Assembly: GCA_938036925.1 (NCBI GenBank) | Contig: CALHVU010000036.1 | Location: 1-26,548 of the forward strand | Reading direction: 5' to 3' | DNA: 26,548 bases | Origin: an uncultured Atopobium sp. | GTDB lineage: Bacteria > Actinomycetota > Coriobacteriia > Coriobacteriales > Atopobiaceae | Shown: positions 8,331 to 15,641 of the stretch, piece after piece | Position numbering within the stretch: the first letter of the stretch is position 1 | Layout of the letters: every line of letters starts with the position of its first letter | Made by a program: the position numbers and the translations under genes | Notes under the pieces: generated by a model | Seen by the model: the letters and a program-made list of their open reading frames with translations, nothing else | Told to the model about the DNA's origin: nothing | Databases searched by the model: none

Positions 8331-8399
8331 TCACAGCTGCGGCCGCTACGTAGCGCATCCATTGCGTCACGCATTCACAGCTTCCGACTTGTAGCGCAT
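8331..8399 (+). repeat. Imperfect tandem repeat after adhE
   Basis: TCACAGCT followed about ten bases later by GTAGCGCAT occurs twice, at 8331-8358 and 8375-8399. The interior diverges and the second copy is three bases shorter. Both copies are preceded by GCGTCAC or GCGTCACGC-like sequence. It lies between the adhE stop and the terminator, so it would be transcribed as part of the 3' untranslated region. Confidence 0.6.
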
Positions 8400-8412
8400 A
8401 AAGCACAAAACA

Positions 8413-8452
8413 AGAGCTGGTTACCTAAACCCCAGGTAACCGGCTCTTTTTC
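8413..8452 (+). terminator. Rho-independent terminator of adhE
   Basis: A 14-base stem (8413-8426 with 8434-8447, one G-T wobble) closes a seven-base loop and runs into TTTTTCT. It is about 95 bases after the adhE stop. Confidence 0.93.
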
Positions 8453-8628
8453 TAGTCTTCTGAACTTACTGCCTGATTGTCTGATGCGCAAGTTCGATTG
8501 AAACTGTTGCTAGAGATTCTCAAAACACATCTATGTCACTTAATCTGTCAAAAAAGGCTATACATTGCTCCAATAATGCGAGTTTAGTGCGCAACAACAA
8601 AAACGCTCTTGGTAGGCCCCCACAACGC

Positions 8629-9117
8629 CTAAACGTGTCGATAGGTCACAAACTTGAAAGCGATACCTTCTGGAGTCACGCCGCCATCTTCCTCGTTACA
8701 AACTTCCCACGCAGGATCTTCGTCCAGGTTGGGGAAGTACGTATCCGCATCAACCACGGTGTCGTGCTTCGTGACGTACGCGTAAGAGCACTTGTCGAGA
8801 AGGGCGCGGTAAATCGAAGCTCCACCAAGAAGCCAGACCTTCTCGGGAGCTTCATCCGCAACTAAATGAAGCGCTTCCTCTGCCGACGACACCACATCAA
8901 CGCCTTCGACCTGGTAATTGGCATTTCTAGAAATGACAATGTTGCGGCGACCTTTAAGCGGTCCACCAGGGAAGCTCTCCAGCGTTTTTCTGCCCATGAC
9001 AACCGTGCAACCGCGCGTGTGCTCAACAAAATACTTCATGTCGGCCTTGTTGGGGATGAGAAGATCTCCGTCGCATCCGATGCCCCAATCGCGTGTTACA
9101 GAAACAATTGCGTTCAT
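8629..9117 (-). CDS. folA: Dihydrofolate reductase
   Basis: This enzyme reduces dihydrofolate to tetrahydrofolate with NADPH, recycling the dihydrofolate made by thymidylate synthase. The 162-residue length is usual. The N-terminal MNAIVSVTRDWGIG has the conserved Trp11. The catalytic acid is Asp26 in KADMKYF. The NADPH-binding MGRKTLESFP is at about residues 41-50, and LLGGASIYRALL is at about 96-107. The start is set by AGGAGAAC eight bases before the ATG on the minus strand. The gene is the last of a minus-strand run and lies 134 bases after thyA, its metabolic partner. No strong terminator follows. Confidence 0.97.
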   Translation of the reverse strand: MNAIVSVTRDWGIGCDGDLLIPNKADMKYFVEHTRGCTVVMGRKTLESFPGGPLKGRRNIVISRNANYQVEGVDVVSSAEEALHLVADEAPEKVWLLGGASIYRALLDKCSYAYVTKHDTVVDADTYFPNLDEDPAWEVCNEEDGGVTPEGIAFKFVTYRHV

Positions 9118-9174
9118 GTGGTTCTCCTGGCAAGTATCGTCTTACATGAAATGATGATCTTAGCTTGAGCGTTA

Positions 9175-9233
9175 GCTCGGGCGTGCCTGGAGCGCCAGCC
9201 GTGCTCGCTCGGGCGTGCCTGCAGCGCCAGCCG
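9175..9233. repeat. Direct repeat between thyA and folA, 32-bp period
   Basis: Two near-identical copies beginning GCTCGGGCGTGCCTG, ending AGCGCCAGCCG and differing at one internal base lie at 9175-9201 and 9207-9233. Each copy also contains a small inverted repeat (CTGG with CCAG, or GGCG with CGCC). The segment is much more GC-rich than the flanking genes. It lies in the thyA-folA intergenic transcript. Confidence 0.85.
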
Positions 9234-9251
9234 CGTCCGAAGCAACTGCGC

Positions 9252-10100
9252 CTAAACCGCAATCGGAATGTTCTTAATCTGCGGACCGTGCTGATAATCT
9301 TCGACAATGAGGTCGTCAGTAGTAAAGTCGTAGAAATTGGTGACGTTAGGATTCAAGCTCACCTTTGGTGCGTCAAAGGTTGGGCGAGAAATCAATTCTT
9401 TAACAATATCCACGTGGCGATCGTAAATGTGAGCGTCGGCAATCATGTGAACAAGCTCGCCGGCCTCCATGCCGCTAACCTGCGCAACCATCATCAACAG
9501 GATGGCGTACTGGCAAACATTCCAGTTGTTAGCAGCAAGAATGTCCTGGCTACGCTGAACAAGTAGCAGGTTAAGCGTTGGTTTTTCCTTGCCTGGCTCC
9601 TGAGTAACGTTATAGATTGCGTTGAATGCGCAAGGGTAGAGGTTCATCTCGGAGAGGTCGGCAAAGGTGTACAGATTGGTCATAATACGACGGCTGAAAG
9701 GATTCTCTTTGAGATCCTTGAGCACGCGATCCATTTGATCATAATCGCCGTCAGCATAGTGAGAAACCTGTCCAACCTGATAGCCGTAAGCTTTGCCAAT
9801 GGAGCCGGACTCATCAGCCCATGAATCCCAGATGTGAGAGTTGAGGTCGTTAATGTTGTTGGACTTCTTCTGATAAATCCACAGGACCTCGTCCATGGCG
9901 CTCTTGAGAGCGGTACGGCGAAGCGTTAGCGCAGGAAATTCCTCACGCAAATCGTAACGATTGCAGACGCCAAACTTCTTGATTGTGTATGCGGAAGTAC
10001 CGTCTTCCCAGGTAGGACGAACCTTTTCGCCCTCAGTGGTGGTACCGTTTTCAATAATGTCGGAGCACATATCAATAAAAATGCGATCTGCTTTACTCAT
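9252..10100 (-). CDS. thyA: Thymidylate synthase (ThyA type)
   Basis: This enzyme methylates dUMP to dTMP, using methylene-tetrahydrofolate as carbon donor and reductant. The 282-residue product has all expected active-site residues. They are the nucleophile Cys157 in YPCAFN, the phosphate-binding Arg137-Arg138 in FSRRIM, Arg183 and Asp186 in QRSQD, Asn194, and His224/Tyr226 in DAHIYDRH. The pattern (KSNNINDLN, HIWD) is closer to the Bacillus subtilis ThyA subgroup than to the E. coli type. The ATG at 10100 is chosen because AAGGA lies seven bases upstream; a TTG two codons earlier is less likely. It is followed by folA on the same strand, which makes a dTMP/tetrahydrofolate cycle pair. Confidence 0.96.
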   Translation of the reverse strand: MSKADRIFIDMCSDIIENGTTTEGEKVRPTWEDGTSAYTIKKFGVCNRYDLREEFPALTLRRTALKSAMDEVLWIYQKKSNNINDLNSHIWDSWADESGSIGKAYGYQVGQVSHYADGDYDQMDRVLKDLKENPFSRRIMTNLYTFADLSEMNLYPCAFNAIYNVTQEPGKEKPTLNLLLVQRSQDILAANNWNVCQYAILLMMVAQVSGMEAGELVHMIADAHIYDRHVDIVKELISRPTFDAPKVSLNPNVTNFYDFTTDDLIVEDYQHGPQIKNIPIAV

Positions 10101-10189
10101 GTTCAATCCTTCAAATTACCGTTCAAATTGCAATAAACACCAGGTATTTGCGCGTCTGCCAAGCCCCAGACAAGTCACTGCCAAACACA

Positions 10190-10438
10190 TTACCAGTTGC
10201 TGTCAGTATAAGCGCTGTAGGGGTCCCCAAAAAGCGGGCTTGAGGAAGTCTGATTGCTCGCAACACAAGAACGTCCCAATCCCGAGAGCATCATAATAAC
10301 TATAAAAAATAGCAAGCCCGCAGGAAAAGGAGAGCCATCAGGCATCTGCGACGGATCGTTTGGGTCAAAGTCAGGGCCCTCGTCGCCAAATTCATGCCTG
10401 TTGTGCCTGGTATCTTGGTTGTCGTCTTTCTTTGCCAT
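10190..10438 (-). CDS. Small single-pass membrane protein, unknown function
   Basis: The product is 82 residues. A very hydrophilic N-terminal third is rich in Asp, Asn and Pro (to about residue 38). It is followed by one hydrophobic segment (about 39-55, GLLFFIVIMMLSGLG) and a short polar tail ending in Trp. The start ATG (10436-10438) overlaps the TGA stop of the 70-residue gene upstream in a TGATG arrangement. GAGG lies four bases before the ATG, so translation is probably coupled. No family was recognised. It is in the same orientation as thyA (89 bases downstream), but a shared function cannot be inferred from that alone. Confidence 0.7.
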   Translation of the reverse strand: MAKKDDNQDTRHNRHEFGDEGPDFDPNDPSQMPDGSPFPAGLLFFIVIMMLSGLGRSCVASNQTSSSPLFGDPYSAYTDSNW

Positions 10439-10650
10439 CAATCCTCAATCAAACGCTTATACTTTGATGATACCCGTCGTCGCCCAAGGATTTCATGGCG
10501 AGAAACCCCTCTTTTAGTCACTCCACATTCTCTGCAAAGTATTCTGCACACGACGATTTGTCCACGCTTGCAGCTCGCCTGCACCCGCAGCGCTTGCACC
10601 CGCGGCTCGCGCGCCCCGCAGTCTCTACAGGTGCTGCGACGCAAAGACAT
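10438..10650 (-). CDS. Small basic CxxC protein, putative zinc-binding
   Basis: This is a 70-codon frame encoding a strongly basic, Cys-rich protein. Two CxxC pairs (Cys8-Cys11 and Cys39-Cys42) plus Cys27 and Cys35 could form a zinc site. The tail KRGVSRHEILGRRRV is Arg-rich, which suggests nucleic-acid binding; this is inference. The ATG (10648-10650) lies inside the last codons of the Nudix gene (26-base overlap), with a weak GGAA six bases upstream. The TGA stop overlaps the ATG of the next gene, which is the best argument that the frame is real. The DNA holds a 15-bp near-repeat (10577-10591 and 10592-10606) that encodes the related stretch RVQALRVQA. It may be missed by automated calling. 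The alternative is a chance frame in GC-rich sequence. Confidence 0.55.
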   Translation of the reverse strand: MSLRRSTCRDCGAREPRVQALRVQASCKRGQIVVCRILCRECGVTKRGVSRHEILGRRRVSSKYKRLIED

Positions 10651-11056
10651 CGTTCCAGAACGTGCCAAGCTGCTTGATAAGTTCAATGTCCGCTGGAAGC
10701 CACTGCACGTCAAGCAACTCGTTTTGAGCAAGCCAACGAAGCTCTGAGTGAACCTGCGGATCTGCAACAGGCTCTTCAGACTCGCCGAGGGTGCAGACAA
10801 AACAATCCATGTGCAGATCAAAGGTAGGGTAGGAGTAAGTTACTGTGTCATAGAAGAACGCCGCCTGCACGCTACAGTGCAGCTCTTCCTGAATTTCTCG
10901 GCGTAGTGCCTGCTCAGAGGTCTCTCCGGCCTCAACTTTTCCACCAGGAAACTCCCAGAAGCCAGCATTATCCGCGTCAGCTCTACAAGCGGCAAGGATT
11001 TTGTTGTCCTTATAGAAGATTGCCGCAGCTACATTGACTGTCTTGGCCTCGGACAT
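10625..11056 (-). CDS. Nudix hydrolase, MutT/8-oxo-dGTP diphosphatase-like
   Basis: The protein has 143 residues with a clear Nudix box at about residues 39-61 (GKVEAGE, then REIQEEL). The box matches Gx5Ex7REUxEExGU except that the late Gly is His60. The preceding GFWEFPGG and the short size match the MutT group, which hydrolyses oxidised nucleoside triphosphates to monophosphates and pyrophosphate. The exact substrate cannot be assigned. The ATG at 11056 is chosen over an upstream in-frame codon because GGAGGGAT lies directly before it. The thioesterase stop ends one base before this start, so the two are translationally linked. The 3' end overlaps the 70-residue CxxC gene. Confidence 0.9.
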   Translation of the reverse strand: MSEAKTVNVAAAIFYKDNKILAACRADADNAGFWEFPGGKVEAGETSEQALRREIQEELHCSVQAAFFYDTVTYSYPTFDLHMDCFVCTLGESEEPVADPQVHSELRWLAQNELLDVQWLPADIELIKQLGTFWNDVFASQHL

Positions 11057-11057
11057 G

Positions 11058-11774
11058 TTATCCCTCCAGTCTGACTGTTGCAAAGATGGTGGAATTTTCG
11101 GCATCTTTGAGCACTACCGAGAAACCCGTCTCATCGGTGTATACCTGGGGAGTAATGGTATCGCCTAAGTGCGCCTGGCTTCTGTACTGAACCACAATGC
11201 GGCGCAGCTTGTGAGAATAACCAAGGGCCACAAGCGTGTCGACAGCCATGAGCACGTATTGAGCATTGTTGACATGCTTGTTTGTATCTAGGTGCTGCTG
11301 AGAAACTAGAATGGCTGGACCCTCAACAGCGTTTCCCTCAAGTGCAATTTTGCGAGGTGTAGGCGGTAAATCTACGCGAGGTTCGCCAGTAATGTAAATG
11401 CTCTCACTCTCTGGAACGCGAGCTGCCTTACCCTCTTTAATATCCATTAAATACCAGGTAGAATCAGCTTTTACGATGTTTGTGCCGCTTGCATCATTGA
11501 TGACAAATGACCTTGATGCTTGAAGACCCTTCATCTGATATGACCAGGTACCCACGCAGATCTTCTCGCCAAATTGAGGGAGTCGGTCAACCTGAATCTG
11601 CCAAGTTGCCAGGACCCATGCGTATCCCTCGCTGGTCAGCTGCTTAAAGCCGCGGCCAATATCTTCTGAATGGAACGTCGAGCAGTCCTGCAAATAGTTC
11701 ATAACGCCTACCAGGGAAAGCTTTCCGGTCTCATCGCACTCGCTGTATCTGACTCTACTTTCAATAGTGTACAT
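11058..11774 (-). CDS. Acyl-ACP thioesterase (FatA/FatB-like, TE_Fat family)
   Basis: This is a 238-residue double-hotdog protein, predicted to release fatty acids from acyl carrier protein. The N-terminal hotdog starts YTIESRVRYSECDETGKLS. The second hotdog carries DTNKHVNNAQYV at about residues 163-174, the classic Asp/Asn/His active-site signature of acyl-ACP thioesterases. Bacterial members are common in anaerobic Firmicutes and Actinobacteria. The ATG at 11774 has only a weak GGA upstream. The gene sits 59 bases after the PF06541 gene and one base before the Nudix gene. The last part of the reading frame carries one copy of the CGAGAAACCCGT motif on the opposite strand. Confidence 0.92.
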   Translation of the reverse strand: MYTIESRVRYSECDETGKLSLVGVMNYLQDCSTFHSEDIGRGFKQLTSEGYAWVLATWQIQVDRLPQFGEKICVGTWSYQMKGLQASRSFVINDASGTNIVKADSTWYLMDIKEGKAARVPESESIYITGEPRVDLPPTPRKIALEGNAVEGPAILVSQQHLDTNKHVNNAQYVLMAVDTLVALGYSHKLRRIVVQYRSQAHLGDTITPQVYTDETGFSVVLKDAENSTIFATVRLEG

Positions 11775-11833
11775 ACAAATCCAAACTCGAAATCAGCGTT
11801 TGCTGAGGTATTACAATATGTCGAGAAACCCGT

Positions 11834-12682
11834 CTAGTTGTCCCATGGGAACGAACCCGGCAAGCGGTCTCTGACTTTTTGCGTGGTATCGTCAAGTTTC
11901 TTCTTAGTTACCTGGACTTTTTGCGAAACCTGTTGAGCCTTTTGGGTAGCAATAAGAGTTGCATTCTGGGCCGCTGCATTTGCCTTTTGAGCTGCTGCGT
12001 TTGCTTTCTGCGATGCGTTTTGCGCTGCAGCGTTTACTTTCTGTGACGCATTCTGTGCGGCTTCTTCAACCTTCATTGATGCATCTTGAGCTGCGGCTTC
12101 AACTTTGTGATGAGTGGTTGGTCCATTCCAAAGAAGACTAGCAACCGTGTCCAAAAAATAAAGCGTAACCACAATAAACGCCACAACCGAGACAGTATGC
12201 TTGGAGAAAATCATCAAAATATTAAGCATCGTTGGGACTAGCACAAAAACTGAGGTAACAGAAAACGCACCAAATACTGCGCTGGCCTGGGGACAAATTC
12301 GACCATGCAAGTTGAATTTAAACATGGAGTAGTCCCACCACTTCTTTTTAAAGCGACGCTCCAAAAAGAGTCCGGTCGAGTACTCAATAACTGTGGCTAA
12401 AACTGCACCAATAATAAAGACAATAATTGGATTAGAAATCTGGCCAAGTACCAGCCATTCCGCAAGCGCTCCAATGCCATAAATAGGGCAGGTAGGACCA
12501 AAAAGAAAACCGCGCTTGGTAAATTCTCCCTCAACAACGGAGCAATAAATGGTCTCGTACACCCAACCACCGAAAGAAATCAGCGCAAAAATTATGACCA
12601 TCTGAGGCAGATACTGCACAAAGAGCTCAATATTCTTATCGAGTGCAAAGAGTGTACGTAGCGTCTCAGTCATAGTGCTCAC
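11834..12682 (-). CDS. PF06541-type membrane protein (putative ABC transporter permease) with 11-mer repeat tail
   Basis: The product is 282 residues from GTG 12682, or 279 from ATG 12673. The GTG is preferred because it overlaps the TGA of the upstream HD gene and has GGAA upstream. About five hydrophobic segments lie between residues 26 and 185. Conserved features of the DUF1113/CmpB-like family are FGGWVYETIYCSVVEGEF, KRGFLFGPTCPIYGIGA and KKWWDYS. No ATP-binding motif is present and the transport role of this family is unproven. Residues 193-243 are a regular 11-residue repeat (KVEAAAQDASM, KVEEAAQNASQ, KVNAAAQNASQ and so on), followed by a Lys/Gln coil to about residue 270. The tail is predicted to form a long amphipathic helix. 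It is not a usual part of the family. Confidence 0.85.
   Translation of the reverse strand: MSTMTETLRTLFALDKNIELFVQYLPQMVIIFALISFGGWVYETIYCSVVEGEFTKRGFLFGPTCPIYGIGALAEWLVLGQISNPIIVFIIGAVLATVIEYSTGLFLERRFKKKWWDYSMFKFNLHGRICPQASAVFGAFSVTSVFVLVPTMLNILMIFSKHTVSVVAFIVVTLYFLDTVASLLWNGPTTHHKVEAAAQDASMKVEEAAQNASQKVNAAAQNASQKANAAAQKANAAAQNATLIATQKAQQVSQKVQVTKKKLDDTTQKVRDRLPGSFPWDN
11954..12106 (-). repeat. 33-bp coding repeats of the PF06541 protein tail
   Basis: Roughly four and a half degenerate 33-bp units encode the 11-residue repeat KVxAAAQxASQ. One unit is shortened to seven residues (KANAAAQ). Third-position changes separate the copies, which suggests the repeat is old and kept for its protein sequence. 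Confidence 0.8.
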
Positions 12683-13275
12683 GAGAGGTTTCCGTAATCC
12701 ATGTAGTCGTTAAACTCATCTGACTCACTGTTTGTTGTGCCCTGAAAATCGCTTTCAGGTGTCGAGAAACCCGTTGGGCGGAAACCATCTTTTTTGTATG
12801 GATTGCCTGTTAGTGTTTCTGCAGTTGAACAAGCTTTATCGCAAGTTGTTACAATCCAAGCCTCTTTGGTATGAGGGGGAATAGGAACCAGAGGAAACAT
12901 GTGATGCAAGATGATGTCTTCCTCAACAGGGGTTAAATCAGGGAAATCCTCGCGGGCATTATCAAGTGCATGGCGAGGGTGCGTAAATCCGTGCCAGTTG
13001 TCTGGCGCGGCCTCGTGATCGTGCCAATCATAGAGGTAGTAGTCATGCAGAAGCGCGCCACGTACAAGGGCATGCTCGTCAACTTTGATGCCAGCGTTCA
13101 TAGCAAATGCAAGGCTGCTATAAGCAACCGCAATAACGTGGTCGAGCGTGCTGGTAGTTCCATGTTGTGTAAAAGTTGCAAGCTGATAGAGTCTTCCAGA
13201 CTTCAGAATAGGAGTCGAAAGCTCATCGAACCTCTCGCGAATTTTAGAAACGTCAACCAAAAAATATCCCATCAT
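12679..13275 (-). CDS. HD-domain protein (putative metal-dependent phosphohydrolase)
   Basis: This 198-residue protein has an HD-type arrangement: His46 in STLDHVIAVA, His77-Asp78 in ALLHDYYLYDW, and a late Asp in TTCDKACS. The sequence between (HGFTHPRHALDNA, ILHHMFPL) fits the compact HD fold, which usually binds two metals and hydrolyses phosphate esters. The substrate is unknown. The ATG at 13275 is assumed. A GTG four codons upstream is possible and neither has a good ribosome-binding site. The TGA overlaps the start of the PF06541 gene, so the two are translationally coupled. One copy of CGAGAAACCCGT lies within the coding region on the opposite strand. Confidence 0.85.
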   Translation of the reverse strand: MMGYFLVDVSKIRERFDELSTPILKSGRLYQLATFTQHGTTSTLDHVIAVAYSSLAFAMNAGIKVDEHALVRGALLHDYYLYDWHDHEAAPDNWHGFTHPRHALDNAREDFPDLTPVEEDIILHHMFPLVPIPPHTKEAWIVTTCDKACSTAETLTGNPYKKDGFRPTGFSTPESDFQGTTNSESDEFNDYMDYGNLS

Positions 13276-13437
13276 CTGTGCGCACACATTAGAAAATCGT
13301 GAGCGTACCTTAGCAATGTATCTATAAAAGATTAGTTAATCTGACGGTTACGTGCAATCTTTTTGGCTGAATGTTACGAAAACGAAAGAAAAGAAAACGC
13401 GCTCCCTGACAGTATAGAAAGTGCCGTTTAACTGTGC

Positions 13438-14367
13438 TTATGCTTTCTTACTGTAAGGGCTCATGTGGTCCACCACAACGTTTACCACGCCAGGAAGACA
13501 CCTAGCAGAATAGGCGTAGATGTCGTGGCAGGTGACCTCGCCATTTACTTCCAGTGGCATAGGCGCAGTTGATTCAACGGTAATTTCTTTGCCGCTAAAG
13601 CTATTGAGGTAGGGTCTACCAAGCGAGTCTCCCGTGCGATCAAAGAAACCAGAAAGCAGTGGGCGTACCAGCTTTGCAGTCATGTGAGTCTCAATGACAA
13701 TAACCTCAAGCAGACCGTCATTCATACGATTACCAGGTGCCAGTTCAATTCCTGCTTGCATCATGGAGCTGTTTGCAATAAGGCAGCCAATGCCCTGAAG
13801 CTCATGTACTTTGCCATCAACAGTAATTTTGAAGTCGTGTACTGGCGGCATAAGGTTGGCTAGGGCCGCAGTAAAATACGCGGCTTCTCCGAAGGTTTGT
13901 TTGTGGGGGATAGCTGAACGCATAATTTCTGCGTCAAGGCCTGTACCGGCCATTAAAGGAACTCCAGCTACATGGGTTTCTCCCGATACCGTGGTCCAGG
14001 TAATCTCACCTAGGTCAAGCTGAGCGGTCTGAAGGTTTCTGCAGGCTAGTGCTAGCGCGTTAGGCTCAGGAGCATTTCCAATACTTGCGGCCAGAAGATT
14101 AGCGGTTCCAGAAGGAAAGACCAAAATAGGTGTCTGGCATCCTCTAAGGCCGTAGAGCAGGCTTGATACGGTGCCATCTCCGCCCGAGAGCACCACTACG
14201 TCAAAATCTTCAGGCTGAACAGAACTCAGAACCTCATCTGTGCGCCAATGGCTTTCAACCAGCTTTACCAGACATTCGTCGCCACTTTTCAGAAGAGCGC
14301 GCTCAAATTCAAAGATTGCGTCAGAGCTAAAACCCGAGCAAGGATTGTGAATGATGAGGGTTCTCAT
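13438..14367 (-). CDS. Diacylglycerol kinase-family lipid kinase (YegS/DgkB-like)
   Basis: This 309-residue protein has a DAGK catalytic domain. The nucleotide-binding NPCSG is at residues 8-12, the catalytic GGDGT at 63-67 by family alignment (seen as VVLSGGDGTVSSLLYG), and FPSGTANLLA with GTxN at about 87-90. The C-terminal beta-sandwich half contains MNDGLLEVIVIE, typical of the family. The likely role is phosphorylation of diacylglycerol or a related lipid at the inner membrane face; the exact lipid is uncertain. The ATG at 14367 is chosen because GGAGGA lies seven bases upstream, giving a better start than an in-frame codon at 14391. It is divergent from rnd, with 89 bases between the starts. 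Confidence 0.92.
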   Translation of the reverse strand: MRTLIIHNPCSGFSSDAIFEFERALLKSGDECLVKLVESHWRTDEVLSSVQPEDFDVVVLSGGDGTVSSLLYGLRGCQTPILVFPSGTANLLAASIGNAPEPNALALACRNLQTAQLDLGEITWTTVSGETHVAGVPLMAGTGLDAEIMRSAIPHKQTFGEAAYFTAALANLMPPVHDFKITVDGKVHELQGIGCLIANSSMMQAGIELAPGNRMNDGLLEVIVIETHMTAKLVRPLLSGFFDRTGDSLGRPYLNSFSGKEITVESTAPMPLEVNGEVTCHDIYAYSARCLPGVVNVVVDHMSPYSKKA

Positions 14368-14456
14368 ATATCCTCCGAAGATTTGCGACAAGCTGGTATA
14401 TCATTTTGATACGTATGAGTGTATCGCTTTACGTTAGGTAGTTAATCGGCAATTGG

Positions 14457-15596
14457 ATGGACGCATTGTATATAGCAACCTCAGAAGAACTTTCCGCATT
14501 TTGTGAGCGCGCAAAGACTTCGCATATCCTTGCAGTTGATACGGAGTTTCTTCGCGAGAAAACCTACTTTCCCAAGCTTTGCTTGGTGCAGGTTTCCACA
14601 GGTTCAGAGATTGCTGCGATTGATCCCTTACTTATTGATGACCTGACTCCGCTTAAAGAGCTCCTGGAAAATCCGCAGATTATCAAGATTTTCCATGCGT
14701 GCTCACAAGACCTTGAAGTTTTGCTAGAAAAAATGGATTGCGCATGCGCTCCTGTATTTGATACGCAGGTAGCAGCTGCATTTTTGGGCATGCGTCAACA
14801 GGTGAGCTACGCCGGTCTGGTAGAAAATTTTGCTAACGTTAAGCTTGCTAAGGCTGAGTCTTTAACAGACTGGTCAAAGCGACCTCTTGATAAAGAGCAG
14901 CTGGTATATGCCGAGGATGACGTGAGATATCTTCCCGCAATCTACAATCAAATGGTCGAGAAGCTCATCAAGCTTGATCGTCTGAGCTGGGTAAAGCCAG
15001 AGATGGACCAGCATACTAATATTGAGCAGTATCGCCGAGACCCCTATCAGGCATATCTCCGTTTAAAACGTTCTGGCTCGCTTACGCGCAGACAACTTGC
15101 TATTGCTCGAGAAGTGTGTGCCTGGCGAGAAGAAACTGCTGCTAAAAGAGATGTTCCACGTAAGTGGGTGCTTTCTGACGAACTCATTATTGAGATTTGT
15201 CGCCGTGTTCCTACAACACCAGATAGACTGCGCAAAATCCGCGGCACTGAGCAAATCTCTCAAGGTGGGGTAGTGCATCTTCTAGATGCAATTAAGCGTG
15301 GACAAAAGACACCCGCAGATCAGTGTCCAAAAATCGAGCATCATGCTCATCCTTCAGCTGGCTCTGAAGGTGTTGTTGAGCTTATGTATGCTCTTATCAG
15401 GATTGTTTCAGAAAAAGAGGGAATTGCATCTCCGTTAATTGCCAATAAAGATGATCTTACTGATCTGCTTTTGGATAGGTCTGAGGCAAGACTTAAAACC
15501 GGATGGCGCTATCAATTAGTAGGTAAGCAGCTTGTTGGACTGCTCAATGGCGAGGTAGGTCTAACAGTTAAAAACGGTCGAGTAGAGCTACTGTAA
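14457..15596 (+). CDS. rnd: Ribonuclease D
   Basis: This 3'-5' exoribonuclease of the DEDDy class trims tRNA and other stable RNA 3' ends. The 379-residue protein has Asp28 and Glu30 in AVDTEFLREK (ExoI), the ExoII segment FHACSQDLEVL, and YAEDDVRYLPAIY carrying the ExoIII Tyr/Asp. An HRDC domain follows at about residues 205-285 (RRQLAIAREVCAWRE, then LSDELIIEICRRVP). The ATG at 14457 has only a weak upstream AGGTAG at a long distance, so translation may be modest. It is transcribed divergently from the lipid kinase and has about 100 bases before the next operon. Confidence 0.93.
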   Translation: MDALYIATSEELSAFCERAKTSHILAVDTEFLREKTYFPKLCLVQVSTGSEIAAIDPLLIDDLTPLKELLENPQIIKIFHACSQDLEVLLEKMDCACAPVFDTQVAAAFLGMRQQVSYAGLVENFANVKLAKAESLTDWSKRPLDKEQLVYAEDDVRYLPAIYNQMVEKLIKLDRLSWVKPEMDQHTNIEQYRRDPYQAYLRLKRSGSLTRRQLAIAREVCAWREETAAKRDVPRKWVLSDELIIEICRRVPTTPDRLRKIRGTEQISQGGVVHLLDAIKRGQKTPADQCPKIEHHAHPSAGSEGVVELMYALIRIVSEKEGIASPLIANKDDLTDLLLDRSEARLKTGWRYQLVGKQLVGLLNGEVGLTVKNGRVELL

Positions 15597-15641
15597 AAGC
15601 AGCGTTTTACCTAGGTTTAAGCATGATTACTCTTGCAAACC

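Larger units (their letters stand above)
8319..8628. other. Convergent intergenic region between adhE and folA
   Basis: This is about 310 bases without a credible gene. The first 80 bases hold an imperfect GC-rich duplication (8331-8358 and 8375-8399), followed by the adhE terminator. From 8453 to 8628 no promoter, RNA gene or conserved open frame was recognised. A weak TAGGC/GCCTA hairpin (8613-8617 with 8627-8631), followed on the minus strand by a run of five T, could be a poor terminator for folA. Confidence 0.6.

Noticed and set aside
8490..8510. GTTCGATTG resembling a tRNA T-loop
   Set aside because: No acceptor, anticodon or D-arm pairing could be built around it, and no CCA-like end is present.
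10101..10189. GTCTG/CAGAC hairpin in the thyA leader as an attenuator
   Set aside because: It has a five-base stem with no T-run and no competing structure, which is not enough to call.
13329..13341. GATTAGTTAATC palindrome upstream of the HD gene as an operator
   Set aside because: It has only five-base arms in AT-rich sequence and no convincing -35/-10 pair near it. It is too likely by chance.
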